Position numbers and translations under genes: made by a program. 64,000 nt of DNA from Sunxiuqinia indica. GTDB taxonomy: Bacteria; Bacteroidota; Bacteroidia; Bacteroidales; Prolixibacteraceae. This document shows positions 18,202-27,393 of the stretch, in pieces (positions within the stretch are counted from its first letter, which is position 1; each line of letters opens with the position of its first letter). The DNA is taken from positions 87,184 through 151,183 of the forward strand of contig NZ_WVEM01000011.1 in assembly GCF_009847015.1 (NCBI RefSeq), written 5' to 3'. The notes under the pieces were generated by a model that searched no databases, was not told the DNA's origin, and saw only the letters and a program-made list of their open reading frames with translations.

Positions 18202-19035
18202 ATGAACCGCGAACAATTATTTGAACAGATCAAGGAAAAACGAAGCTTTCTATGTGTTGGATTGGATTCTGATATCCTCAAAATCCCTGCTCACCTGAAA
18301 GAAACTACCGATCCGATATTTGCTTTCAACAAAGAAATTATTGACGCCACACAAGACTTGTGTGTGGCTTACAAACCAAACCTGGCTTTTTATGAAAGTC
18401 TTGGAGTTGCCGGCTGGGAAAGCCTGGATAAAACGGTGCGTTATATCCGTGAAAAGTATCCGGAGCAGTTTATTATTGCCGATGCGAAGCGTGGCGATAT
18501 TGGCAATACATCCAATTTGTATGCGCGTGCTTTTTTCGATCGCATGGATTTTGACGCGGTGACTGTTGCTCCCTACATGGGAGAAGATTCAGTAAAACCA
18601 TTTATGACCTATCTGGATAAATGGGTAATTCTATTGGCGCTGACATCAAATAAAGGAGCATTCGATTTTCAGTTCATCAAAAATGAAGAGAATGGCGAAA
18701 TGCTGTACGAATCGGTTCTGAAAACCTCTCAAACATGGGGAACTTCTGACAATATGATGTACGTTGTTGGTGCCACCAAAGCTGAAAAGCTGGAAGAAAT
18801 TCGTGCGATTATCCCTGAGCATTTTCTATTAGTTCCCGGAGTTGGAGCACAGGGTGGAAGCCTGGAGGAAGTTGCAAAATACGGCATGAACGACCAGTGC
18901 GGATTGTTGGTGAACTCGTCGCGTGGAATTATTTATGCATCAGTCGATACTGACTTTGCTGAAAAAGCCAGAGAGGCAGCAATGGACGTGCAAGTTGATA
19001 TGGAAGAACTACTGCTTGAAGCCGAATTGTTGTAA
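18202..19035 (+). CDS. pyrF: Orotidine 5'-phosphate decarboxylase (type 2)
   Basis: A 277-residue protein, longer than the about 230-residue type 1 enzyme and typical of type 2. The catalytic Asp/Lys cluster is [11 protein letters not shown] (about residues 94-104) and the phosphate-gripper region is [14 protein letters not shown] (about 212-225). It makes UMP in pyrimidine synthesis. It is the last gene of the purM-prfA-pyrF run and is followed by a hairpin terminator. Confidence 0.93.
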   Translation: MNREQLFEQIKEKRSFLCVGLDSDILKIPAHLKETTDPIFAFNKEIIDATQDLCVAYKPNLAFYESLGVAGWESLDKTVRYIREKYPEQFIIADAKRGDIGNTSNLYARAFFDRMDFDAVTVAPYMGEDSVKPFMTYLDKWVILLALTSNKGAFDFQFIKNEENGEMLYESVLKTSQTWGTSDNMMYVVGATKAEKLEEIRAIIPEHFLLVPGVGAQGGSLEEVAKYGMNDQCGLLVNSSRGIIYASVDTDFAEKAREAAMDVQVDMEELLLEAELL

Positions 19036-19060
19036 TAACGATTTTTTATCTATTATATTG

Positions 19061-19090
19061 AGCCCGGCTATTTGTCGGGCTTCTTGTTTT
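19061..19090 (+). terminator. Intrinsic terminator after pyrF
   Basis: AGCCCG (19061-19066) pairs with CGGGCT (19076-19081) and is followed by TTCTTGTTTT. It lies 26 bp after the pyrF stop and just before the end of the convergent DUF819 gene. Confidence 0.7.
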
Positions 19091-19097
19091 AGCGATG

Positions 19098-20354
19098 TTA
19101 CGGTGCAACCGCCTGCATAATCAATCCACACATCCATGCACCGTAAGTCCCCATGGCGTAGCCTAACACGGCAAGCAGCACTCCAACCGGTGCCAGCGAT
19201 GGATGAAAAGCGGCAGCGACAACCGGCGCACTGGCTGCTCCACCAATATTGGCTTTACTTCCTACTGCTAAGAAGAAATAAGGGGCTCGAATGAGTTTTC
19301 CAACAATCAGTAACAGAAGTACATGGATCAACATCCAGATACCTCCAACGGCAAATAACCCAATGTTGTCAAAAATCTTCGTGATGTCCATTTTCATCCC
19401 AATGGTTGCGACGAGCACATAAATAAAAATGGTTCCGATTTTTGAGGCTCCGGCTCCTTCGTAATTGCGCAGTTTGGTAAATGATAGTCCAATGCCGATT
19501 GTTGTCGATAGAATAATCAACCAAAAGAACCTGGATGTCAAGCTAAATTTGTTGAGTGACGGAGCATGAATCTCGATGTATGGAACAATTGCATCAGCAA
19601 CGAAATGTGCGAACCCCGTTATCCCAAGTCCAATCGCCAGAATAACCATCAGGTCAGTGGTACTTGGTATTCGAGCAGTTTTCAAGCTGAAATCATGCAT
19701 CTTTTTTTGCAGGTGGTCAACACTACTGGCATCTGCTTTGAAAAATTTATCGATTTGCTTAGCCTTACCAACGCCGATCAATAAAATAGCCATCCAGACC
19801 TCAGCCACTAAAACATCAACGGTAATCATGATGGAGTAAAGCCGGTCAGAGGGTTCAAATATTTCATACATGGCCGCCTGATTAGCGCCGCCTCCAATCC
19901 AGCTTCCGGCAATGGTTGTCATGCCTCGCCATACTGCATCGGGGCCAGCTCCTCCTATTAAGTCAGGATTAATGGCAGAGGTGATCAAGATCGCCAATGG
20001 CCCTCCGATAATTACCCCAAAAGTTCCGGTCACGAACATAATTAGTGCTTTGCTTCCGAGTTTAAAAACTTCTTTTAAATCGATACTGAGCGTGAGTAGC
20101 ACCAAACTGGCAGGGAGCAAATAGCGCGAGGCCACAAAATAAAGCTGCGAGTTTTCGCCATCAACAATGCCAAAAGTAGTTAGCAGGCTGGGCAAAAAGT
20201 AGCACAAAAGCAGCATTGGTATTACACTATAAAACCTCTTGAAAAATGGGTTCGATGAATTGCTGGTATAGAATATCCCGGCCAATAGTAGGAGTAAAAG
20301 ACCCAAAGTAACGGCATCGTTTTGGATAAGGGCGCTGGCATGTACAATCTGCAT
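19098..20354 (-). CDS. DUF819 family integral membrane protein
   Basis: A 418-residue, very hydrophobic protein with about ten or more membrane helices. Signature stretches are GTFGVIIGGPLAILI, the Gly-rich TTIAGSWIGGGANQAAMYE and VGSKANIGGAASAPVVAAAF, matching DUF819 (YjcL-like). The repeated Gly-rich re-entrant-like segments suggest a transporter; the substrate is unknown. It is convergent with pyrF. The 392 bp upstream (20355-20746), shared with the divergent gene at 20747, show no other recognisable feature. Confidence 0.8.
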   Translation of the reverse strand: MQIVHASALIQNDAVTLGLLLLLLAGIFYTSNSSNPFFKRFYSVIPMLLLCYFLPSLLTTFGIVDGENSQLYFVASRYLLPASLVLLTLSIDLKEVFKLGSKALIMFVTGTFGVIIGGPLAILITSAINPDLIGGAGPDAVWRGMTTIAGSWIGGGANQAAMYEIFEPSDRLYSIMITVDVLVAEVWMAILLIGVGKAKQIDKFFKADASSVDHLQKKMHDFSLKTARIPSTTDLMVILAIGLGITGFAHFVADAIVPYIEIHAPSLNKFSLTSRFFWLIILSTTIGIGLSFTKLRNYEGAGASKIGTIFIYVLVATIGMKMDITKIFDNIGLFAVGGIWMLIHVLLLLIVGKLIRAPYFFLAVGSKANIGGAASAPVVAAAFHPSLAPVGVLLAVLGYAMGTYGAWMCGLIMQAVAP

Positions 20355-20746
20355 AACTATTTATTTTTTTGAGAAATAACTGAAAATTTCAGCTTTCTTG
20401 CTCAAGCTTAATTCGTTCACGATGGCAAAAATAACCATATTATTATGGAATAAAACTACAAATATCAGGTTCACTGCTTCATTATCGAGGTCAGATTGTG
20501 AGAGCGGATTTAGAAATAGAGCTTTTGAAGTGGGCTTTCGGGCTCAGGCATAAGTAAGACAGTGCTCAACAACTATTCAGGCAGATTTGTTGTTCTACAA
20601 ATAATGTGCATTTAGGATTGGATTCATGGACTAGTTGAAATCAGCAAGTTTGTTGTCAAGCTTTTCCCGGAGTCAATGTTCCGGAAAATTATATCGTTGA
20701 TTGTTGGTTCTTATTTCCGATCCTTGGTTTGCCTAAAAAATAATCT

Positions 20747-21511
20747 ATGAAAAAAATATTTTTACTCTCCCTGTTATTTATTCAGATAACTGTATTTTCT
20801 CAACAGCCGTTAAAGGTTGAAAAGGCTGAACGACCATCTTCCATGGGCATTCAGCCGGCTTTTGAAGTAGCTGTTCCCAATGCCAGTGTGAAGGACGCCG
20901 AAGAATTATTTAAGAATTCGATGCACGAGCGAAAATTCTTTGGATTGATCAAGAAGAAGGCTGATTCGAAAAAGAGCGGAGACGAGTGGATGACTGAAGA
21001 GTTTGACTTTAAGACCGTGAGTGATAAACCGATGGTTGTCCTTTTCCAAGCGGCTGATTACGATGACTTGACCTATGTGCGTTTCTTCTTTATTCAGGAC
21101 AATCAGTTTTTAGGATCTTCCGATTATAACCCAGCGAAGGTTATTCGAAATGCAGAGAGCTTTGTTCAACAATATGCCGTAACACTTTCTCAGCAGACTA
21201 TCCAGACTGAAATTGACAGTGAGAAGAAAGCGTTATCCAAGCTTGAGAAGAAACTCCGAAAATTGAAGAAGAAAGGCAAGAGGCTTCGAAAGAAGATGGC
21301 CAATAGAAAAGATGAATACTTCGGGGAGCTTGTAATTTTAGATGATCCGGTAGAAATTGATGGTTCTACAAAAGGCCAGAAACGCAAGCTCAAAGGCTAT
21401 GAGAGAAGGATGAGACGGAATTATAAGCAGCAACAGGATATTGAAAGCCAAATAGCGAATCAGGAAAAAGTGATTGAGAGACTGAATTCAAAACTGGAAG
21501 ATGTTGAATAG
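20747..21511 (+). CDS. Secreted protein with Lys-rich coiled coil, unknown function
   Basis: A 254-residue protein with a clear signal peptide (residues 1-18, ending FSQQ). Residues 25-140 form a mixed domain with Asp/Tyr-rich stretches such as LFQAADYDDLTYVRFFF. The C-terminal half (about 145-254) is an extremely basic predicted coiled coil with LSKLEKKLRKLKKKGKR and later IANQEKVIERLNSKLEDVE. I do not recognise the family. The high charge and export suggest an envelope-associated structural or nucleic-acid/polyanion-binding role (inference). Confidence 0.75.
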   Translation: MKKIFLLSLLFIQITVFSQQPLKVEKAERPSSMGIQPAFEVAVPNASVKDAEELFKNSMHERKFFGLIKKKADSKKSGDEWMTEEFDFKTVSDKPMVVLFQAADYDDLTYVRFFFIQDNQFLGSSDYNPAKVIRNAESFVQQYAVTLSQQTIQTEIDSEKKALSKLEKKLRKLKKKGKRLRKKMANRKDEYFGELVILDDPVEIDGSTKGQKRKLKGYERRMRRNYKQQQDIESQIANQEKVIERLNSKLEDVE

Positions 21512-21575
21512 CTTCGGGGATTAATTATCATGGTTTCTGGTATTTTTCATAACTTTAGTGAAAAATCACCCTGTT

Positions 21576-22862
21576 ATGAATGAAGCTTTTCTTCAGTTTA
21601 TATGGAAACATAAGTTATTCAGTACTGAGAAGTTGAAAGTTGATCGTCAGCCTGTTCAAATTCTTCAAGTGGGGCAACATAATTCTGATGCCGGCCCCGA
21701 TTTCTTTAATTCACGCATTAAAATTGGGCAAACGACTTGGGCCGGAAATGTGGAAATTCATCAAAAAGCTTCAGATTGGTATCGACATCAGCATGAAGCG
21801 GACGAGGCTTACAATAACGTGATTTTGCATGTGGTTCGAGACAATGATGAAGAGATTCGTAACTCAAAGGGCGAATTAGTTCCTGCAATGGTGGTGGATT
21901 ATCCGAAACATTTGGAGGTGAACTATCAGCAACTTTTAAAATCGGATCGGTGGATTGCCTGCGCTGATCGCTTTCACGAAGCCGATCCGATGGCTTTGCA
22001 AATTTGGTTTCATGGTTTGATGATTGAACGGCTTCAGCAAAAGACACAAAACATTGTTGATCGGCTGGAGCAGAACAAAAACGATTGGAACGAAACATTC
22101 TACCAGATGTTGGCCCGTAATTTTGGATTTAAAGTGAATGACCAACCCTTTGAAATGCTGGCCCGGGCCTTGCCGTTGCAAATTTTAGGCAAGCATAAAA
22201 ACAACTTGTTTCAGGTTGAAGCATTGCTTTTTGGAACAGCCGGTTTGTTGAACGAACAGTTGTTGGGCGACGATTATTATTTGGCTTTGCGGAAGGAATA
22301 TTCATTTTTATACAAAAAATACCGGTTAAAGCCCGTTGAAACACATGTATGGAAGTTCTTGCGTTTGCGTCCGGTTAACTTTCCTACAGTGCGTTTGGCC
22401 GAATTTGCCGCACTCATTCACCAATCTTCAGCATTATTTTCATCGCTCGTTGAGTTGGACGATTTATCCGAAATTCAAAAGCTGTTTAAGGTGCAAGCTT
22501 CGGCGTACTGGGATACTCACTATCGGTTTAATAAAACTTCAGCGAAACGGAAAAAAGTACTTGGCGATACCGCATTTCAAAACCTGATGATTAATACCGT
22601 GGTGCCCTTTCTTTTTATTTATGGTGAGTACCACAACCAGGCTCATTTGAAAGAGAAAGCACTTGATTTTCTTGAACGTATTCCGGCTGAGAAAAACTCA
22701 ATCATTTCAAATTGGCAAAAATTAGGGGTCGATGTTCGCTCGGCATATGACAGCCAAGCGTTGATTCAGTTGAAAAATTGTTATTGCAATCCCAAAAAAT
22801 GTTTAAATTGCCACGTAGGAACCAAATTAATTAATCACGCGATTAAAGGGGAAATAAGTTAG
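21576..22862 (+). CDS. DUF2851 family protein
   Basis: A 428-residue cytoplasmic protein. I start it at ATG 21576 (MNEAFLQFIWKHKLF), the typical family start, instead of the GTG 18 bp upstream. Diagnostic stretches are VGQHNSDAGPDFFNSRI and GNVEIHQKASDWYRHQH near the N-terminus. A Cys cluster CYCNPKKCLNCHVG near the C-terminus could bind a metal. The family is common in Bacteroidota and has no known function. It ends 3 bp before the potassium channel gene. Confidence 0.85.
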   Translation: MNEAFLQFIWKHKLFSTEKLKVDRQPVQILQVGQHNSDAGPDFFNSRIKIGQTTWAGNVEIHQKASDWYRHQHEADEAYNNVILHVVRDNDEEIRNSKGELVPAMVVDYPKHLEVNYQQLLKSDRWIACADRFHEADPMALQIWFHGLMIERLQQKTQNIVDRLEQNKNDWNETFYQMLARNFGFKVNDQPFEMLARALPLQILGKHKNNLFQVEALLFGTAGLLNEQLLGDDYYLALRKEYSFLYKKYRLKPVETHVWKFLRLRPVNFPTVRLAEFAALIHQSSALFSSLVELDDLSEIQKLFKVQASAYWDTHYRFNKTSAKRKKVLGDTAFQNLMINTVVPFLFIYGEYHNQAHLKEKALDFLERIPAEKNSIISNWQKLGVDVRSAYDSQALIQLKNCYCNPKKCLNCHVGTKLINHAIKGEIS

Positions 22863-22865
22863 CCC

Positions 22866-23897
22866 ATGAATAAATTTCAGGAAGTTTCACATAGAACAAT
22901 CCAAACCGGTATTTTTTTGCTGATTTTCATGGTTTCGCTTGGAACGGCTGGCTTTTGGTACATTGAAGATTTTTCGCTGATTGATGCGTTCTTTATGACT
23001 ATTATCACCGTCTCGACAGTTGGCTTTGGCGAAATTCATCCGCTGTCTGATGGTGGCAAGTTGTTCACTTCCGGATTAATATTTTTCAGCCTGGGTAGTT
23101 TGGCATATGTCGGTTCAAGTATGGCCAGCTTTGTGTTCGATGGCGAATTAATGAACTATTTAAAAACCTATCGCGTGGATAAAAAAATCGTGAAATTGAA
23201 AGATCATGTTATTATTATCGGTTACGGACGTAACGGAGAACAAGCGGCCATAGAGCTGCGTGATCATGGAGTTGAATTTGTGATCATCGAACGACGCGAA
23301 AATGTTTTGGCACGGATCCGAAAGGATGTTCGTTTGCTTTACATTCAGGGAGATGCAACCCATGAGGAGGTTCTGAAAAAGGCTGGTGTTGATCGGGCGC
23401 GAGCCTTGATTGCCACAACCCCGAATGATGCCGATAATGTTTTTGTTGCTCTTACTGCCCGAAGTATGAATCCGAGTTTGCGAATTGTAAGCCGCGCTTC
23501 TGAAATGGAATCGGATATGAAGCTGAAACGTGCCGGAGTAACGAATGTTATTATGCCCGAACGGATCGGGGGGCAGCGAATGGCTAAATTAGTTACTCAG
23601 CCTGATGTGGTTGAGTTTCTCGAATACATTTTACTGCAGAAAAGTAAAGATGTTAGTTTAGAGGAAATCAACTGTAGTAACATGGCTGATTATTTTGTAA
23701 ATAAGCCTATCAGTATATTGAAAGGTGAAGATTCTTCGGGAGTCAATATTATTGGAATTAAAATTAGTGGTGCCAAGTATGTGTTTAATCCTGACCCAAA
23801 TTTGACATTGAGTCGTGGCGATCAGCTGTTTGTGATTGGTTCGCCCGAACAGGTGAAGTCTTTCAGAGAGTCGCTGGAATCGCCTAAGTATTCGTAA
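22866..23897 (+). CDS. Two-TM potassium channel with RCK (TrkA-N/TrkA-C) domains
   Basis: A 343-residue protein. TM1 (about residues 15-32), a pore loop with the K+ selectivity filter TVGFGE (about 52-57) and TM2 (about 66-88) are followed by a Rossmann RCK_N domain starting HVIIIGYGRNGEQAA (about 113) and an RCK_C domain (about 260-340). The layout is that of ligand-gated prokaryotic K+ channels such as MthK. A nucleotide or cation probably controls the gate at the RCK ring (family knowledge). It is probably co-transcribed with the DUF2851 gene (3-bp gap). Confidence 0.9.
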   Translation: MNKFQEVSHRTIQTGIFLLIFMVSLGTAGFWYIEDFSLIDAFFMTIITVSTVGFGEIHPLSDGGKLFTSGLIFFSLGSLAYVGSSMASFVFDGELMNYLKTYRVDKKIVKLKDHVIIIGYGRNGEQAAIELRDHGVEFVIIERRENVLARIRKDVRLLYIQGDATHEEVLKKAGVDRARALIATTPNDADNVFVALTARSMNPSLRIVSRASEMESDMKLKRAGVTNVIMPERIGGQRMAKLVTQPDVVEFLEYILLQKSKDVSLEEINCSNMADYFVNKPISILKGEDSSGVNIIGIKISGAKYVFNPDPNLTLSRGDQLFVIGSPEQVKSFRESLESPKYS

Positions 23898-24040
23898 CGC
23901 TTCAATATTAAATGGTTCTGGCTTGCGTTGGATGCACGTAGTTGTTTTGCGAAATTGAAGAGGAGCGTATTTTCTAATAAAAGTAAGTATTAAACAAGAA
24001 CCATTTTCAACAGCTATTACCTATTTTTCTCACCATGAGA

Positions 24041-24070
24041 TTGAAAATCAAAGTTTTTTGATTACTTTTG
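24041..24070 (+). promoter_or_regulatory. Bacteroidota-type promoter for rpsO
   Basis: TTG at 24041-24043, a 19-nt spacer and TACTTTTG at 24063-24070 fit the Bacteroidota -33/-7 consensus well. The predicted start near 24077 leaves a leader of about 80 nt before rpsO, enough for S15 autoregulation as known in other phyla, although I see no specific motif. The rest of 23898-24156 is featureless. Confidence 0.55.
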
Positions 24071-24156
24071 CGCTAGTTTTGAAATTAATTTTAAGCGGTT
24101 GTTATTGAATGCGATGCAACGGTTTAAAAATTGTATCACTTTTAAATATTAAAAAA

Positions 24157-24426
24157 ATGTATTTAACTTCAGAAAAGAAACAAGAGTTTTTTGAAAAGTT
24201 TGGTAAAGATGCGAAAGACACGGGTACAGCCGAAGGGCAAATCGCTTTGTTCTCATACCGGATCTCTCACTTAACCGAGCACTTGAAAAAGAACAAAAAA
24301 GATTACAGCACTCAACGTTCGTTGGTTCGTTTGGTAGGTAAACGTCGTAGTTTGCTTGACTACCTTAAAAAGAAAGATATCGAAAGATATCGTGCAATTG
24401 TAAAAGAATTGAAATTACGTCGATAA
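24157..24426 (+). CDS. rpsO: 30S ribosomal protein S15
   Basis: An 89-residue protein, the standard S15 length, starting at ATG 24157 (MYLTSEKKQEFFEKFG). The frame extends 16 codons upstream to another ATG, but those codons do not match the family. The 16S-binding core is GTAEGQIALFSYRISHLTEH, then RSLVRLVGKRRSLLDYLKK. It is followed by its own terminator and then pnp, the classic rpsO-pnp pairing. Confidence 0.95.
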   Translation: MYLTSEKKQEFFEKFGKDAKDTGTAEGQIALFSYRISHLTEHLKKNKKDYSTQRSLVRLVGKRRSLLDYLKKKDIERYRAIVKELKLRR

Positions 24427-24439
24427 TTTTATACACAGA

Positions 24440-24465
24440 AAGGGCAATATATTTATTGCCTTTTC
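24440..24465 (+). terminator. Terminator/attenuator between rpsO and pnp
   Basis: GGCAATA (24443-24449) pairs with TATTGCC (24454-24460), followed by TTTTC. It lies 16 bp after the rpsO stop. A -7-like TATTTTTG at 24467-24474 follows directly, so pnp may have its own start point, but no good -33 box is visible. Confidence 0.6.
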
Positions 24466-24533
24466 TTATTTTTGAAATCCCCACCACCATTCGACAAAGT
24501 TCGTATTGTTAAATTTTATCACAAAAATTGATT

Positions 24534-26798
24534 ATGAATCAAATTATTAAAACAATTGACCTCGGCGATGGCCGGCAAATTACGATTGAAACAGGTCGTT
24601 TAGCCAAACAAGCTGATGGTGCAGTTGTCGTTAGAATGGGTGACACCATGTTGCTGGCCACTGTGGTTTCAGCTAAAGAAGCCAGAGAAGATGTTGATTT
24701 TATGCCGGTATCAGTTGATTACCGCGAAAAATTTTCTGCTGCAGGTCGTTTCCCTGGTGGGTTTTTAAAACGTGAAGCTCGTCCGAGTGACGATGAAATT
24801 TTGGTTGCCCGTTTGGTAGACCGTGCCCTTCGTCCACTCTTTCCTGCCGATTATCACGCTGAAACTGCGGTAATGATCAGCCTTATTTCCTATGACAAAG
24901 ACGTTATGGCCGACTCATTGGCCGGATTGGCTGCATCAGCAGCAATCGCTGTGTCTGACGTTCCTTTTGAAGCGCCGATCTCCGAAGTGCGTGTTGGACG
25001 CGTTGATGGCGAAATGATTGTTAACCCAAGTAGCACGCAGCTAGCTGAAGCCGATATTGATATTATGGTAGCTGCCACTTACGACAATATCATGATGGTT
25101 GAAGGTGAGATGGATGAAGTATCAGAAGAAGAGATGCTTGAAGCCATTAAAGTTGCTCACGAAGCCATTAAAATACACTGTAAAGTACAGGAAGAGTTAG
25201 CTGCCGAAGTTGGTGTTGTTAAACGTGAGTATTGTCACGAAGTAAACAACGAAGAACTGAAAGCTAAAGTAGAAGCAGACTTATTTGATGCTTGTTACGA
25301 TATTGCAAAACAGCAACTAAAAGATAAACAACTTCGCATTGAGTCATTTGCTAAAATTGTAGATGACTATGTTGAGAAGTACCTTGAAGAAAATGCTGAA
25401 AACGAGGAAATAGACTTAGTTCAAGATGAAAAGCTTATCCGTCGATACTTTCACAAAGTCGAGGGCGAATCTATGCGTCGCATGATTTTGGATGAAGGTA
25501 TTCGCTTGGATGGTCGTAAAACAGATGAAATTCGTCCAATTTGGGGAGAAGTTGATTATTTGCCGGGAGCTCATGGTTCAGCCATTTTTACTCGTGGCGA
25601 AACACAGTCGCTTTCTTCAATCACTTTGGGAACCAAAATGGATATCAAAAAGATTGATAACGTAACGTTCCAGGGAACTGAACGATTCTTGTTGCATTAC
25701 AATTTTCCCCCATTTTGTGTTGGTGATGCGAAAACACCTCGTGGATTAGGACGTCGCGAAATTGGTCATGGTAACCTGGCTTTCCGTGCCTTGAAGCGTA
25801 TGATTCCTGAAGATTTTCCATATGTTGTTCGTGTTGTTTCTGATATTTTGGAATCAAACGGATCATCATCAATGGCAACAGTTTGCGCCGGAACCATGTG
25901 TATGATGGATGCCGGAATGAATATGAAACGTCCGGTTTCGGGTATTGCCATGGGATTGATTACCGATAAAAACTCAGATAAATTCGCGGTACTTTCAGAC
26001 ATTCTGGGTGATGAAGATCACTTGGGTGATATGGACTTCAAAGTAACCGGAACGGAAAAAGGCATTACAGCAACCCAAATGGATATTAAGGTTGACGGAC
26101 TTTCATACGAAGTGTTGTCACAAGCTTTGCATCAGGCCAAAGAAGGTCGTGAACATATCCTTGGAAAAATTCTTGAAGTTATTCCTGAACCTCGGGTAGA
26201 ATACAAACCAAATGTTCCACGTGTTGAAACCATTCAGATTCCGAAGGATATGATTGGACCAATCATTGGACCTGGAGGTAAAAATATTCAGCAAATGCAG
26301 GAAGAAACCAACACCGTTATCGTTATTGAAGAACGAGATGACTTTGGTTGGGTTGAAATCTCGGGTTTGAACAAAGAAGCCATGGATGCTGCAAAAGAAC
26401 GTGTGAAACGTATTATTGCTCTTCCGGAGAAAGGCGAAACTTACAAAGGGAAAATAAAAAATATCACAACCTTTGGAGCCTTTGTTGAAATTATGCCCGG
26501 AAAAGAAGGTTTGCTTCATATTTCTGAAATTACCTGGGAGCGTTTATCCAATGTTGAGGATGCCCTTAAAGTAGGTGAAGAAGTTGAAGTCAAACTATTG
26601 GACATTGACCGCGATGGAAAACTGAAACTTTCTCGCAAGGCATTGTTGCCAAAACCCGAAGGTTATGTAGAGCGTGAGCGCAGCGACCGTGGAGGCGATC
26701 GTCGTCCACCTCGTCGTGATGGCGGTGGCCGCGATGGAAATCGCGATAACCGTGATCGTCGCGGAGATCGCAGACCACCAAGAGAAAACAGAGATTAG
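24534..26798 (+). CDS. pnp: Polyribonucleotide nucleotidyltransferase (PNPase)
   Basis: A 754-residue protein from ATG 24534 (an in-frame TTG lies 6 bp upstream). It has two RNase PH-like domains ([14 protein letters not shown] in the first; [16 protein letters not shown] in the second), a KH domain with GXXG as [11 protein letters not shown] (about 580) and an S1 domain (about 636-700, [18 protein letters not shown]). The last about 40 residues form an Arg/Gly/Asp-rich low-complexity tail beyond the usual PNPase end, likely an RNA- or protein-contact tail (inference). It degrades RNA 3' to 5' using phosphate. Confidence 0.95.
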   Translation: MNQIIKTIDLGDGRQITIETGRLAKQADGAVVVRMGDTMLLATVVSAKEAREDVDFMPVSVDYREKFSAAGRFPGGFLKREARPSDDEILVARLVDRALRPLFPADYHAETAVMISLISYDKDVMADSLAGLAASAAIAVSDVPFEAPISEVRVGRVDGEMIVNPSSTQLAEADIDIMVAATYDNIMMVEGEMDEVSEEEMLEAIKVAHEAIKIHCKVQEELAAEVGVVKREYCHEVNNEELKAKVEADLFDACYDIAKQQLKDKQLRIESFAKIVDDYVEKYLEENAENEEIDLVQDEKLIRRYFHKVEGESMRRMILDEGIRLDGRKTDEIRPIWGEVDYLPGAHGSAIFTRGETQSLSSITLGTKMDIKKIDNVTFQGTERFLLHYNFPPFCVGDAKTPRGLGRREIGHGNLAFRALKRMIPEDFPYVVRVVSDILESNGSSSMATVCAGTMCMMDAGMNMKRPVSGIAMGLITDKNSDKFAVLSDILGDEDHLGDMDFKVTGTEKGITATQMDIKVDGLSYEVLSQALHQAKEGREHILGKILEVIPEPRVEYKPNVPRVETIQIPKDMIGPIIGPGGKNIQQMQEETNTVIVIEERDDFGWVEISGLNKEAMDAAKERVKRIIALPEKGETYKGKIKNITTFGAFVEIMPGKEGLLHISEITWERLSNVEDALKVGEEVEVKLLDIDRDGKLKLSRKALLPKPEGYVERERSDRGGDRRPPRRDGGGRDGNRDNRDRRGDRRPPRENRD

Positions 26799-26817
26799 TT
26801 CAACGTTTAAATATATA

Positions 26818-26846
26818 AATGCCCGCTTGTCGGGCATTTTTTTTCA
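26818..26846 (+). terminator. Intrinsic terminator after pnp
   Basis: AATGCCCG (26818-26825) pairs with CGGGCATT (26831-26838) across a 5-nt loop and runs into TTTTTT. It is 19 bp after the pnp stop. Confidence 0.85.
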
Positions 26847-26852
26847 TTAGTT

Positions 26853-27338
26853 ATGGGTGAATGGAGCCAAAAAATTACTGCCGGCATTGAGCAAGAATTA
26901 TCGGGCACAAAAGATAGCGACCTGCGTTTTTTACGTGTGGCAGAATACCTGCGAATGGTAAAACGGGTCGACGAGTTTTCGAAGGATTGTGATCAATGCC
27001 AGCAATTTCAGAAAGAAATAGAACAACAACTAAATACGATTAGCAGCGCGGTTAATAACACCGGGAAAGACCGAAGAAACTACGATCGGCACATTGATCG
27101 GTTGGCTCGACATATGAAAAAGGAACACGGCTTTTACCCGCCATTCTTCTATCGCTATTCGTTGAGCTTTTTTTATACGCTGGTTGGCGGAGTTTCAGGT
27201 TTGTTAACAAGCTTCTTCTTTTCTTCGATCGACCGCTGGTTTTTTATTATCCCGCCGTTGGTTGTTGGATTGCTTGTTGGGCAGTTTATAGGAGGACAAA
27301 AAGATGCCAGGATCAGAGCAAATAAAAAAATACTGTAA
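26853..27338 (+). CDS. Small membrane protein, unknown function
   Basis: A 161-residue protein. The N-terminal 105 residues are charged and helical (RFLRVAEYLRMVKRVDEF, then CDQCQQFQKEIEQQL, a CxxC pair). Two C-terminal membrane helices follow (about 108-128 and 132-150: TLVGGVSGLLTSFFF and IIPPLVVGLLVGQFIGG). The end is basic (KDARIRANKKIL). I do not recognise the family. It sits directly after the pnp terminator, 55 bp before the S9 peptidase. Confidence 0.7.
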   Translation: MGEWSQKITAGIEQELSGTKDSDLRFLRVAEYLRMVKRVDEFSKDCDQCQQFQKEIEQQLNTISSAVNNTGKDRRNYDRHIDRLARHMKKEHGFYPPFFYRYSLSFFYTLVGGVSGLLTSFFFSSIDRWFFIIPPLVVGLLVGQFIGGQKDARIRANKKIL

Positions 27339-27393
27339 TATTTCCGACAGGTTCATAACTGATAGCTTAAGAAAAGTTTGAAGAGATATTATC

